DNA from: Pseudomonadota bacterium | Lineage (GTDB): Bacteria > Pseudomonadota > Gammaproteobacteria > Burkholderiales > Thiobacillaceae | Assembly: GCA_021821425.1 (NCBI GenBank) | Contig: JAKACL010000035.1 | Coordinates: forward strand, 1-14,875 | DNA length: 14,875 bases | Direction of reading: 5' to 3' | In this document: in pieces, positions 6,880-13,150 of the stretch | Layout of the letters: each line of letters begins with the position of its first letter | Numbering within the stretch: the first letter of the stretch is position 1 | The notes under the pieces: generated by a model | Seen by the model: the letters and a program-made list of their open reading frames with translations, nothing else | The model's database searches: none | Told to the model about the DNA's origin: nothing | Program-made: the position numbers and the translations under genes

Positions 6880-8165
6880 GGCGCGTCGCCGGAAGCGCGG
6901 TGCTGGCGTTGGCATGCGCGCTATCCACTCCGGCGGGCGCGGCGCGCCTGACGCTCGACGAAGCGCTGGCAACCGTGTCCGCCGCCCACCCCGACCGGCG
7001 CCTGGCCGAAAGCGATCTGGCGCTGTCGCGCGCCGACCGCGAGCTGGCATCCAGCCGGCAGGATTTCAGCCTCTTTCTGGACGGTAGTCTGCGCACCGGA
7101 CGTCGCCCGGATGGCGACTGGAAACCCGACAACATCGGCCGTATCGTCGCCCGCAAGCCTTTGCTGGATTTTGGCCGGACCGGCCAGGCCGTGGCCGCGG
7201 CCGACCAGGAAATCGCCGCACGCCAGGCTGCCTTGCTCAATGTCGAGAGCCTGCGCCGCATCGACATCATGGCGCGTTACTTCGACGTGCTGCTGGCCGA
7301 CCAGCAATATGTCGCCGAAAACGAATTCATGACGGTGGCCTTTCTCGACTGGGACAAGGCGCGCGAGCGCTTTGAGCTGGGAGTCGGAAGTCGCCCCGAA
7401 CTGTTGCGGCTGGAGGCCTTCTTCCAGGACTGGCGCGAACGCCGCAATGCCAGCCAGCAGCGCATGCAGAGCGCCCGCCAGAAACTTGCGCATGCCATGC
7501 ACCGCCCCGACACGCTGCCGACCGAGCTTGCGATCCCCGAGCTGCCGGGCAACGCGCGGCCGGTTCCCGGCTACGATGTCTTGCTGCCGTGGGTGATGCA
7601 GCACAATCCGCGCATACAGATCCTGCAGGCGCAGCTGGCGGCGGCGGATGCGCGGCTCGCGTCGATACGCGCCGAGCGCAATCCGGTACTGGATGCCGAA
7701 GTGGTCGGCGGTGGTTACAGCCGCGAATCGAGCACCCGCGACGAACTCAGCGCCGGGCTGGTCTTCAATATTCCCCTTTATCAGGGCGCGCGCGTGGATG
7801 CGCGGGTGGCGCGCGAGCTGGCGCAGAAGGACCGTCGCGCCGCCGAACTGGAAAAACTCAAGCTCGATCTGGCCGACACCCTGCTCGACACCCTGCAGGA
7901 GATTCAATGGCTGCGCGACAGCGGCATCGCGGCGGCCGACAAGCAGGTGGAATATCGCGACTGGGCACTGGAACGCGCCCGCGCCGAGTACGAGCTCGAA
8001 CTGAAAACCAGCCTCGGCAGCAGCATGGCGGAAACCCAGGCGGCGCAGCTGCGACGCAGGCAGATGGAATACCGGCTGGCGCTGGCGCTGGCCCGGCTCG
8101 AAGCATTGTCCGGCGGCAGGCTGCCGCCCTTTGTTAAGGAAGCACAGCAGGGAGCACAGGAATGA
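6876..8165 (+). CDS. TolC-family outer membrane factor
   Basis: This is a predicted outer-membrane channel of the TolC/OEP family, 429 residues long. The signal peptide runs to about residue 22 (AGA|AR). Two tandem OEP-like halves follow (about 25-215 and 225-415). Each has long alanine/arginine/glutamate-rich helical stretches and a membrane-strand motif: KPLLDFGRTGQAV in the first and NIPLYQGARVDARVA in the second. These match the conserved position where a strand leads into the coiled-coil barrel. The mature protein contains no cysteine. It starts on an ATGA overlap with the SoxW-type gene, with AAGG at 6869-6872, and ends in another ATGA overlap with the adaptor. TolC proteins normally serve tripartite exporters with an adaptor and an inner-membrane pump; here the pump is missing from the operon. 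Confidence 0.9.
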   Translation: MRRVAGSAVLALACALSTPAGAARLTLDEALATVSAAHPDRRLAESDLALSRADRELASSRQDFSLFLDGSLRTGRRPDGDWKPDNIGRIVARKPLLDFGRTGQAVAAADQEIAARQAALLNVESLRRIDIMARYFDVLLADQQYVAENEFMTVAFLDWDKARERFELGVGSRPELLRLEAFFQDWRERRNASQQRMQSARQKLAHAMHRPDTLPTELAIPELPGNARPVPGYDVLLPWVMQHNPRIQILQAQLAAADARLASIRAERNPVLDAEVVGGGYSRESSTRDELSAGLVFNIPLYQGARVDARVARELAQKDRRAAELEKLKLDLADTLLDTLQEIQWLRDSGIAAADKQVEYRDWALERARAEYELELKTSLGSSMAETQAAQLRRRQMEYRLALALARLEALSGGRLPPFVKEAQQGAQE

Positions 8166-8683
8166 AGCAAGGCATCGTGGCGGTCGCGCTGGCCGGAGTT
8201 TGCCTCGGGGCAGTCGGCCCGCTCCAGGCGGCGGAACGGGTCGAACTCACCACCCGGGTATCCGGCGTGGTCGAAGCAGTGCTGGTGAAGCCCGGACAAC
8301 GCGTGAAGAAAGGCGCGGTGCTGCTGCGCCTCGACAGGACCGTGCTGCAGGCCCGACTCGACGAGGCAAACGCGGAGCATGCGCGTGCGGAAGCCGACGA
8401 GGAAGATGCCCGGCGCGAATTCGAGCGTGCGGAGGAACTGTTCAACCGCACCGTGTCGTCGACCAGCGAACTCGAAGCTGCCACGCTGCGCCACACGCGG
8501 GCGAAAGCCGGGCTGGCGTCCGCGAACGCGCGGCGCACGATCGCACAAAAGAATCTCAATGATGCCGAGCTGAAAGCGCCATTTGCCGGCGTGGTCGACG
8601 CGGTGCCGGGCGGGCCGGGCACCGTGGTGACGGCGGACTGCCAGCCCAGAACGCTGGTGATCCTGAGCAACGGCAAGCCCTGA
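8162..8683 (+). CDS. Short HlyD/RND-type periplasmic adaptor (lipoyl-hairpin-lipoyl only)
   Basis: This is a predicted periplasmic adaptor of 173 residues, about half the usual 350-400. A signal peptide ends near A23 (LQA|AE). A first lipoyl half-motif (RVSGVVEAVLVKPGQRVKKG, 32-51) leads into a charged helical hairpin (about 60-130), then a second lipoyl half (ELKAPFAGVVDAV, 136-148) and a short tail. The beta-barrel and membrane-proximal domains that contact inner-membrane pumps are absent. Only 29 bases separate its stop from the stop of the convergent gene, so a frameshift hiding the rest is excluded. The mature protein has one cysteine (C160, in VVTADCQPR), notable beside two thioredoxins. 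Another cysteine (C14) sits in the signal peptide but lacks a proper lipobox. The ATGA start overlap ties it to the TolC-like gene. Confidence 0.88.
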   Translation: MKQGIVAVALAGVCLGAVGPLQAAERVELTTRVSGVVEAVLVKPGQRVKKGAVLLRLDRTVLQARLDEANAEHARAEADEEDARREFERAEELFNRTVSSTSELEAATLRHTRAKAGLASANARRTIAQKNLNDAELKAPFAGVVDAVPGGPGTVVTADCQPRTLVILSNGKP

Positions 8684-8712
8684 CCGGCACGCCGCCGTAC
8701 CGACTATCGCGT

Positions 8713-9216
8713 TCAGCGCCCGAGGCGCCGGGCGACTTCCGCTTCCATTTCGGCTGCCTGGTGCGGCGACGCCACCGCGGCCACCACCCGGCGACACATC
8801 GGCAGCACCGCATTGAACCCGTCGATGTCCTGCGTTTCGCTCATCTGCCGGTAGGCGGGCGACTTGGTGCCCACCAGCGCCGACATGAAATCCAGCACAT
8901 AGCTGCGGCAGTCCGCCAGCGCGCTGTTCATCGGCGCGGCAAAGCCTGGTGCAGCGGATGTGGTCGGCGCCGCTGCCGGTTTGCCGCTGCCCGACGCCAT
9001 GTCGCGCAGGGCCTGGATGAAACCGCTTTGCATCAAGTCGTGCACCATGCTTTCCAGTTCGGCGCAGTTGGGCAGCTTGCTGCACAATTCGGCGAACGAA
9101 ACGCCGTTGCCGAGACTGAACAGGATCTGCCGCTGCTTGGGTCGCAGGGTATGGCCGTGATTGAAGATTTCCTCCTGTCCCTTGGCCGTGCGGGACAAAT
9201 GCATGGTCATTTCCAT
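8713..9216 (-). CDS. Unrecognised small protein with possible winged-helix N-terminus, sigma-54-type promoter
   Basis: Not assigned to a known function. It has 167 residues and no signal peptide, so it is probably cytoplasmic. Residues 8-70 (TAKGQEE near 10-16, then LRPKQRQILFSLGNG and helices ending in SGFIQAL) have the helix-helix-helix spacing of small winged-helix domains found at the N-terminus of several betaproteobacterial hypothetical proteins. A proline/alanine-rich linker (about 76-96) joins a helical C-terminal half (98-167) with three arginine/alanine-rich helices. Cysteines are at 45, 51, 103 and 141. The frame is open upstream to 9309, but GGAGG at 9222-9226, five bases before the ATG, and the promoter at 9268-9283 set the start at 9216. 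It stands alone, convergent with the adaptor operon and downstream of a divergence-free intergenic region. Confidence 0.82.
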   Translation of the reverse strand: MEMTMHLSRTAKGQEEIFNHGHTLRPKQRQILFSLGNGVSFAELCSKLPNCAELESMVHDLMQSGFIQALRDMASGSGKPAAAPTTSAAPGFAAPMNSALADCRSYVLDFMSALVGTKSPAYRQMSETQDIDGFNAVLPMCRRVVAAVASPHQAAEMEAEVARRLGR

Positions 9217-9221
9217 GGTCG

Positions 9222-9226
9222 CCTCC
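9222..9226 (-). promoter_or_regulatory. Ribosome-binding site deciding the start of the 9216-8713 gene
   Basis: The minus strand reads GGAGG, five bases before the ATG at 9216. It is the strongest Shine-Dalgarno match in this region and argues against the longer open frame reaching 9309. Confidence 0.8.
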
Positions 9227-9239
9227 AGGTATCGTTGAG

Positions 9240-9283
9240 TGGCACGAATGTACCCCGCCCCTACTTCTGCAGGGTTCGTGCCA
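9240..9283. repeat. 9-base inverted repeat TGGCACGAA flanking the transcription start
   Basis: TGGCACGAA at 9240-9248 is the exact reverse complement of TTCGTGCCA at 9275-9283, with 26 bases between. The right arm is the -24 part of the sigma-54 promoter read on the minus strand. The left arm falls in the predicted leader. The left arm lacks a -12 partner on the plus strand, so it is not a second promoter. It may be an operator half-site or coincidence. Confidence 0.5.
9268..9283 (-). promoter_or_regulatory. Putative sigma-54 (RpoN) promoter, -24/-12 type
   Basis: The minus strand reads TGGCACGAACCCTGCA. Compared with the consensus TGGCACG-N4-TTGCW, only the first T of the -12 element differs (C). 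The invariant GG and GC are separated by exactly 10 bases, as RpoN requires. Transcription would begin near 9257, giving a leader of about 41 bases with the GGAGG site correctly placed before the ATG at 9216. The match is seen in sequence; activity is inferred, and would need an enhancer-binding activator encoded elsewhere. Confidence 0.65.
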
Positions 9284-9354
9284 GCCGGGAGTCCAGGCAG
9301 GCCGACCAATAGACGCGGCTTATCGGCGCACGCTCATCGCATTAGTGCCGCAAA

Positions 9355-9393
9355 GCTGTCGAACGGACGACGCGCGGATGAGTTATCGACAGC
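9355..9393. promoter_or_regulatory. 8-base inverted repeat, possible activator site upstream of the sigma-54 promoter
   Basis: GCTGTCGA (9355-9362) and TCGACAGC (9386-9393) are perfect inverted repeats 23 bases apart. Their centre lies about 117 bases upstream of the predicted start near 9257. That is within the usual -80 to -150 range for sites bound by RpoN enhancer-binding proteins. The repeat itself is certain; the role is inferred from position only. Confidence 0.35.
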
Positions 9394-9403
9394 AAATCTG
9401 CGG

Positions 9404-9425
9404 CGTTCACGTTCAGTCGTGAACG
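9404..9425 (-). terminator. Weak hairpin across the lipoprotein stop codon
   Basis: CGTTCAC (9404-9410) and GTGAACG (9419-9425) pair around an 8-base loop that includes the stop codon of the 9820-9413 gene. There is no U-run after it, so a terminator role is only possible. Confidence 0.25.
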
Positions 9426-9820
9426 TTCTCGATCACGTCGAAAATGACGCGGGTCCGGACATTCATGATCGCGATGCTGGGACCGACGATCACGCGCACG
9501 TAGCCATCCGGCAGGCGGCTCAGCTGCCGCTCCACGTTCTGGGGCAGGTAGTGCCAGTAGGCGTCGGGCGGCAAGGGCTGGCGCACCCGCATGGCATGCC
9601 CGGGCGGCACCTTGCCTTTTTTGGCGAGACCGGGCGGCAGGGCGCGGTAGTCGACCCGGTAGTAGTCGTGCAGGACCCGACGGTCGTGGTCGGTGAACAC
9701 CACGCGCATGTCGAGATCGCGATCGTGTACGCGGACTTCGCCGTATCGGGGCTGGGATTCGCAGCCGGCCACCCCGGCCAGGGCGACCAGGGCAAGCAGC
9801 GTGAGAGCAGGTGTTTTCAT
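9413..9820 (-). CDS. Small lipoprotein, CigR/RcnB-like
   Basis: This is a predicted lipoprotein of 135 residues. Hydrophobic residues 5-18 end in a VAGC lipobox with C20 as the lipidated residue; E21 follows rather than D, which favours outer-membrane sorting. The mature part has a charged stretch (DHDRRVLHDYY, 44-54), then LPPGLAKKGKVPPG (61-74), LPPDAYWHYLP (83-93) and DGYVRVIVGPSIAIMNVRTRVI (from about 105). The LPPGLAKK/PPG pattern plus a terminal strand pair of the form YVRVIVG...I.NVRTRVI is typical of the CigR/RcnB-like periplasmic proteins. Their exact roles vary (metal homeostasis for RcnB, anti-virulence for CigR), so no function is assigned. An upstream in-frame ATG at 9844 adds eight residues before the signal and has no better ribosome-binding site. 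A hairpin separates it from the transglycosylase gene. Confidence 0.8.
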   Translation of the reverse strand: MKTPALTLLALVALAGVAGCESQPRYGEVRVHDRDLDMRVVFTDHDRRVLHDYYRVDYRALPPGLAKKGKVPPGHAMRVRQPLPPDAYWHYLPQNVERQLSRLPDGYVRVIVGPSIAIMNVRTRVIFDVIENVHD

Positions 9821-9903
9821 GGAGGGATTCCCGAAAGTGCGCATGGCGGAATGCCGCGCCTTCTTTAAGGATGGTGCGACCGGGAGAGAAAGGCAAGCAG
9901 GAT

Positions 9904-9926
9904 CCGGCGGGCGCGCGCCCTGCCGG
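9904..9926 (-). terminator. GC-rich hairpin after the proS-transglycosylase operon
   Basis: CCGGC (9904-9908) plus the 12-base palindrome GGGCGCGCGCCC (9909-9920), one bulged base, and GCCGG (9922-9926) form an 11-pair stem. It begins a few bases after the stop of the lytic transglycosylase gene. Read on the minus strand it is followed by a mixed pyrimidine stretch (GCCTTTCTCTCCC) rather than a clean U-run. It probably terminates or stabilises the proS-transglycosylase message. Confidence 0.5.
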
Positions 9927-9930
9927 CGGG

Positions 9931-10566
9931 TCAGCTGCGCGGTGCGGTGCTGGCGTCGGCCGATTTGGTGCTGGGGGTGTAGTCCCAGTGGCGTTTCCAG
10001 GCGCCGACCACCAGGTTGGGGTATTCCGGGCGGCCGAGGCTGCCGTTGTAGCGGCCCAGCGCGCGATAGAGGTCGCCGCGCTCGATGTCGATGTAGTGGC
10101 GCAGGATCAGCGCGCCATAGCGCAGATTGGTCCGCAGCTGGAACAGGTTGTGGTCGGGACTGCCGATGGCCTTGACCCAGAACGGCATCACCTGGGTGTA
10201 GCCGCGTGCGCCCACCGGCGACACGGCATATTTGCGGAAACCGCTTTCGACCTGGATCAGGCCCAGCATCAGCTGCGGGTCGACGCCGGCGCGCGCGGCT
10301 TCCCAGTGCAGCGTGGTCAGGAATTCCAGCCGCTCGGCTTCGTCGGGCATGCGCTTGGCGAGCCGGCGCGACATGTCCTTCAGCCAGGCCGCCTCGTCGG
10401 CGACATTGCGGAACGCCGTGCGGGTGACCGCGGTGTCGGCCAGCGCCCGCTGCAGCGACGAACGCACGTTAGCGGACATCGCCTCTTCGCGCTGTCCGCC
10501 CGCTTGGGCAGGCAGGGTCAGCAGCAAGGCGGCAAACAGCAAACCGATGTGCGTGGTCTTGTTCAT
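9931..10566 (-). CDS. Lytic transglycosylase with SLT domain, exported
   Basis: This is a predicted periplasmic enzyme that cleaves peptidoglycan glycan strands to form 1,6-anhydromuramic ends. It has 211 residues. A signal peptide ends near A22 (AQA|GG). A helical lead (30-85) is followed by the SLT domain from about residue 87 to 195: AGVDPQLMLGLIQVESGF, with the catalytic glutamate at E107, then the Gly-rich SPVGARGYTQVMPFW (116-130) and the aromatic ALGRYNGSLGRPEY motif in the last third. These match the goose-lysozyme-like SLT family. The start codon lies one base after the proS stop, with GGAAAG inside the end of proS as ribosome-binding site, so the two are co-transcribed. No lipobox or LysM repeat is present. 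Confidence 0.92.
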   Translation of the reverse strand: MNKTTHIGLLFAALLLTLPAQAGGQREEAMSANVRSSLQRALADTAVTRTAFRNVADEAAWLKDMSRRLAKRMPDEAERLEFLTTLHWEAARAGVDPQLMLGLIQVESGFRKYAVSPVGARGYTQVMPFWVKAIGSPDHNLFQLRTNLRYGALILRHYIDIERGDLYRALGRYNGSLGRPEYPNLVVGAWKRHWDYTPSTKSADASTAPRS

Positions 10567-10567
10567 G

Positions 10568-12298
10568 TCAGCTTTCCAGCAAACCTTTCATAAAAGTGAC
10601 GGCCCCGGCCAGCGCGATCTTTTGCGCGTCGCCGCTTTGTCCGGCCTGGGCCCGGCGCGGCTGGTACTCGATCTCGCCGTCCTTGAGGCCGCGTTCGCCG
10701 ACCGTCACGCGGTGCGGGATGCCGATCAGTTCGGCATCGGCGAACATTACGCCGGGGCGTTCGTCGCGGTCGTCCAGCAAGACGTCGACCCCGGCGGCGG
10801 AAAGTTCAGCATACAACGTATCCGCAGCCGTTTTAACCATCTCGCTTTTGCCGTAGCCGATTGCCACAATCACCAGCAAGAACGGTGCCATCGTCGCCGG
10901 CCAGATGATGCCGCGCGCGTCGTGGTTCTGCTCGATGGCCGCGGCCACGATGCGCGATACGCCGATGCCGTAGCAGCCCATTTCCAGCGCCTGCACCTTG
11001 CCCGCCTCGTCCAGGTAGGTGGCGTTCATTGCCAGGGAATACTTGTTGCCGAGCTGGAACACGTGGCCGACCTCGATGCCGCGGCACAGTGACAGGGTGC
11101 CCTGGCCGTCCGGGCTGGGGTCGCCCGGGCTGACATTCCTTATATCGGCCACAATATCCGGTTCCTGCAGGTCGCGGCCGAAATTGACCCCGGCGAGGTG
11201 GAGTTTGGGCTTGTTGGCGCCGCAGACGAAATCGCTCATCGCGGCGACCGTACGGTCCGCGATGACCCTGATTTGGGCGCGGTCGATGCCGACCGGGCCG
11301 AGGAAGCCGGGCGGGCAGTCGAAGGCGGCGCGGATTTCGGCTTCGTTGGCGAGGCGGAAATCCGCCATGCCTTCCAGTTTGCCGAGCTTGACTTCGTTCA
11401 GCATGTGGTCGCCGCGCAGCAGCAGGACGACCATTTTCTCGCCTGCGATGACGGCGATCAGCTTGACGGTTCGGGCGAGCGGGATGTCGAGCAGCGCGGC
11501 GACGTCCTCGCAGGTGGTCTGCTTCGGCGTGTCCACCTCGCGCAGGGCTTCCTGCGGTGCGGCGCGCGGCGTCGCGGGGGCGAGCGCCTCGGCCAGTTCG
11601 ACGTTGGCTGCGTAGCCGGAATCCGGGCAGTAGGCGATCAGATCCTCGCCGGAATCGGCCAGCACGTGGAATTCGTGCGAAGCGGAGCCGCCGATCGCGC
11701 CGGTGTCGGCGGCCACCGGACGGAAACTCAGCCCCAGCCGGGTGAAAATCCGCCCATAGGCGTCGTACATGGTCTGGTAGGTGGCGGCCAGGCTGTCGCG
11801 GCTGGCGTGGAAGGAGTAGGCGTCCTTCATCAGGAATTCGCGCGCGCGCATGACGCCGAAGCGCGGGCGGATTTCATCGCGGAACTTCATCTGGATCTGG
11901 TAGAAGTTCAGCGGCAGCTGGCGGTAGCTTTTGATTTCGCGGCGGGCGACGTCGGTGATGACCTCCTCATGGGTGGGGCCGAAGCAGAAATCGCGCTGGT
12001 GGCGATCCTTGATTTTCAGCATCTGCGGGCCGAACACCGCCCAGCGCCCGGTTTCCTGCCACAGTTCGGCCGGCTGCACCGCCGGCATCAGGAGTTCGAT
12101 CGCGCCGGCGCGGTTCATTTCCTCGCGCACCACGGCCTCGACCCGGCGCAGCACGCGCAGGCCGAGCGGCATCCAGGTATAGAGCCCGGAGCCCAGGCGC
12201 TTGATCAGGCCGGCGCGCAGCATCAGCTGGTGGCTGACGAGTTCGGCCTCGGACGGCGCTTCCTTGGTGGTGGAAATGAAGAACTGGCTGGCGCGCAT
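10568..12298 (-). CDS. proS: Prolyl-tRNA synthetase, bacterial type with editing domain
   Basis: This enzyme attaches proline to tRNA(Pro). The 576 residues match the bacterial form (about 570). The N-terminal motif-1 region [17 protein letters not shown] (30-46), the GPTHEEVIT loop (107-115) and motif 2 ([17 protein letters not shown], 139-155) come first. An inserted editing domain follows (about 230-390), with [20 protein letters not shown] and ELNEVK-like residues, which clears Ala-tRNA(Pro). Motif 3 is [17 protein letters not shown], and the C-terminal anticodon-binding domain ends the protein. The start at 12298 matches the conserved MRASQFF N-terminus; its ribosome-binding site is weak. 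The transglycosylase gene follows after one base. The 75-base gap to the divergent synthase-like gene must hold both promoters. Confidence 0.97.
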   Translation of the reverse strand: MRASQFFISTTKEAPSEAELVSHQLMLRAGLIKRLGSGLYTWMPLGLRVLRRVEAVVREEMNRAGAIELLMPAVQPAELWQETGRWAVFGPQMLKIKDRHQRDFCFGPTHEEVITDVARREIKSYRQLPLNFYQIQMKFRDEIRPRFGVMRAREFLMKDAYSFHASRDSLAATYQTMYDAYGRIFTRLGLSFRPVAADTGAIGGSASHEFHVLADSGEDLIAYCPDSGYAANVELAEALAPATPRAAPQEALREVDTPKQTTCEDVAALLDIPLARTVKLIAVIAGEKMVVLLLRGDHMLNEVKLGKLEGMADFRLANEAEIRAAFDCPPGFLGPVGIDRAQIRVIADRTVAAMSDFVCGANKPKLHLAGVNFGRDLQEPDIVADIRNVSPGDPSPDGQGTLSLCRGIEVGHVFQLGNKYSLAMNATYLDEAGKVQALEMGCYGIGVSRIVAAAIEQNHDARGIIWPATMAPFLLVIVAIGYGKSEMVKTAADTLYAELSAAGVDVLLDDRDERPGVMFADAELIGIPHRVTVGERGLKDGEIEYQPRRAQAGQSGDAQKIALAGAVTFMKGLLES

Positions 12299-12325
12299 GG
12301 TGGAATAAGCGGGACGAAAACGCGC

Positions 12326-12331
12326 ATTTTA
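12326..12331 (-). promoter_or_regulatory. Possible -10 element for proS
   Basis: The minus strand reads TAAAAT (five of six bases of TATAAT) about 28 bases before the proS start, in the short divergent gap with the 12374 gene. No good -35 match was found at 16-18 bases, so the call is weak. Confidence 0.25.
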
Positions 12332-12373
12332 GCGTGCGGACGGGTAATCTTTTGCCCTCGATTTTGAAGTGGA

Positions 12374-13150
12374 ATGGCAATGCGCCTGAAATTTGGTAAA
12401 CGCCGGGCAGCCGACGACGGGCTGGAAGTGACCGAGGAACGCGGGGTGCGCACGCTGCATCTGGGCAGCCAGGCGATCCAGAGCCGGATGCGGGTGTCGC
12501 GGCCGTGGGACCTGGAACTGGCCTATACCCGCGCAATGATGGGCTTCCTGCTGTTCAATGCGGCGCCGCAGCACGTGCTGATGATCGGCCTCGGCGGCGG
12601 TTCGCTCGCCAAATACATCCGCAAGCAACGCCCGCAGACGCATATCACCGCGGTGGAAATCGACCCGCGGGTGATTGCCGCCGCGCGCACCCATTTCGAC
12701 CTGCCGCCGGACGACGCCACGCTCGAGGTGATCGAGGCCGACGGCGCGCTGTATGTGCGGCAGCATCCCGGCAGCGCCGATGTCATCCTGCTCGACGGCT
12801 TCGATGCCGGCAATCAGGTTGCCGAATTCTCGACGCAGACGTTTTATACCGCCTGTCGTCGCGTGCTGAAGCCGGGTGGCGTGCTGGTGGTGAACCTGTG
12901 GGGCCGAGATGGCGACTTCGCCGAGTATTTTGCGCGGCTGACGCGCGCCTTCGACGGCGAGGTCGGCTGGATCTCGGTGCAGGACAAGACCAATGTCATC
13001 GTGTTTGCGTTTGCCGAGCCGGGTGGCCCCGCCCGGCTCGACGCCGCACGGGCCCGGCTGGCGGCGTTGTCGAAACGCTGGGGGCTCGATCTGCGCGCCT
13101 TTGCGCACACCTTTCAGTGGGCCGAGGGCATCGCGCCGCTGCTGGAATAA
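12374..13150 (+). CDS. Spermidine-synthase-like Rossmann-fold protein
   Basis: This is a predicted cytoplasmic protein of 258 residues in the spermidine synthase/class I methyltransferase fold. Visible motifs are the nucleoside-binding loop MIGLGGGSLAKYI (70-82), the acidic strand end AVEIDP (93-98), EADGALYV (121-128) and VILLDGFDAG (137-146). D141 and D144 in the last align with the DxxD pair that binds the amino group and catalyses transfer in SpeE. PGGVLVVNLWGRDG (167-180) follows. The N-terminal beta-domain of true spermidine synthases is reduced to about 60 residues and the usual gatekeeper motifs were not found. An aminopropyltransferase activity is therefore uncertain, and methyl transfer is possible. 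An alternative ATG is at 12380. The gene is divergent from proS, and its last 37 bases overlap the convergent WD40 gene. Confidence 0.85.
   Translation: MAMRLKFGKRRAADDGLEVTEERGVRTLHLGSQAIQSRMRVSRPWDLELAYTRAMMGFLLFNAAPQHVLMIGLGGGSLAKYIRKQRPQTHITAVEIDPRVIAAARTHFDLPPDDATLEVIEADGALYVRQHPGSADVILLDGFDAGNQVAEFSTQTFYTACRRVLKPGGVLVVNLWGRDGDFAEYFARLTRAFDGEVGWISVQDKTNVIVFAFAEPGGPARLDAARARLAALSKRWGLDLRAFAHTFQWAEGIAPLLE

Noticed and set aside
8684..8712. Possible frameshifted remainder of the short adaptor
   Set aside because: Only 29 bases separate the two stops, far too little for the missing barrel and membrane-proximal domains.
8717..8734. Hairpin CGCCCG/CGGGCG near the convergent stops as a bidirectional terminator
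   Set aside because: The six-pair stem lies inside the coding end of the minus-strand gene and has no U-run on either side.
9240..9255. Plus-strand sigma-54 promoter from the left arm of the inverted repeat
   Set aside because: TGGCACG is followed at the -12 position by TACCC, with no GC at the required spacing and no plus-strand gene downstream.
9217..9309. N-terminal extension of the 9216-8713 gene up to 9309
   Set aside because: It would place the sigma-54 promoter and the GGAGG site inside coding sequence, and the ATG at 9216 has the better ribosome-binding site.
11198..12367. Long plus-strand open frame opposite proS (389 codons)
   Set aside because: It is the antisense shadow of a fully conserved synthetase gene and shows no family motif.
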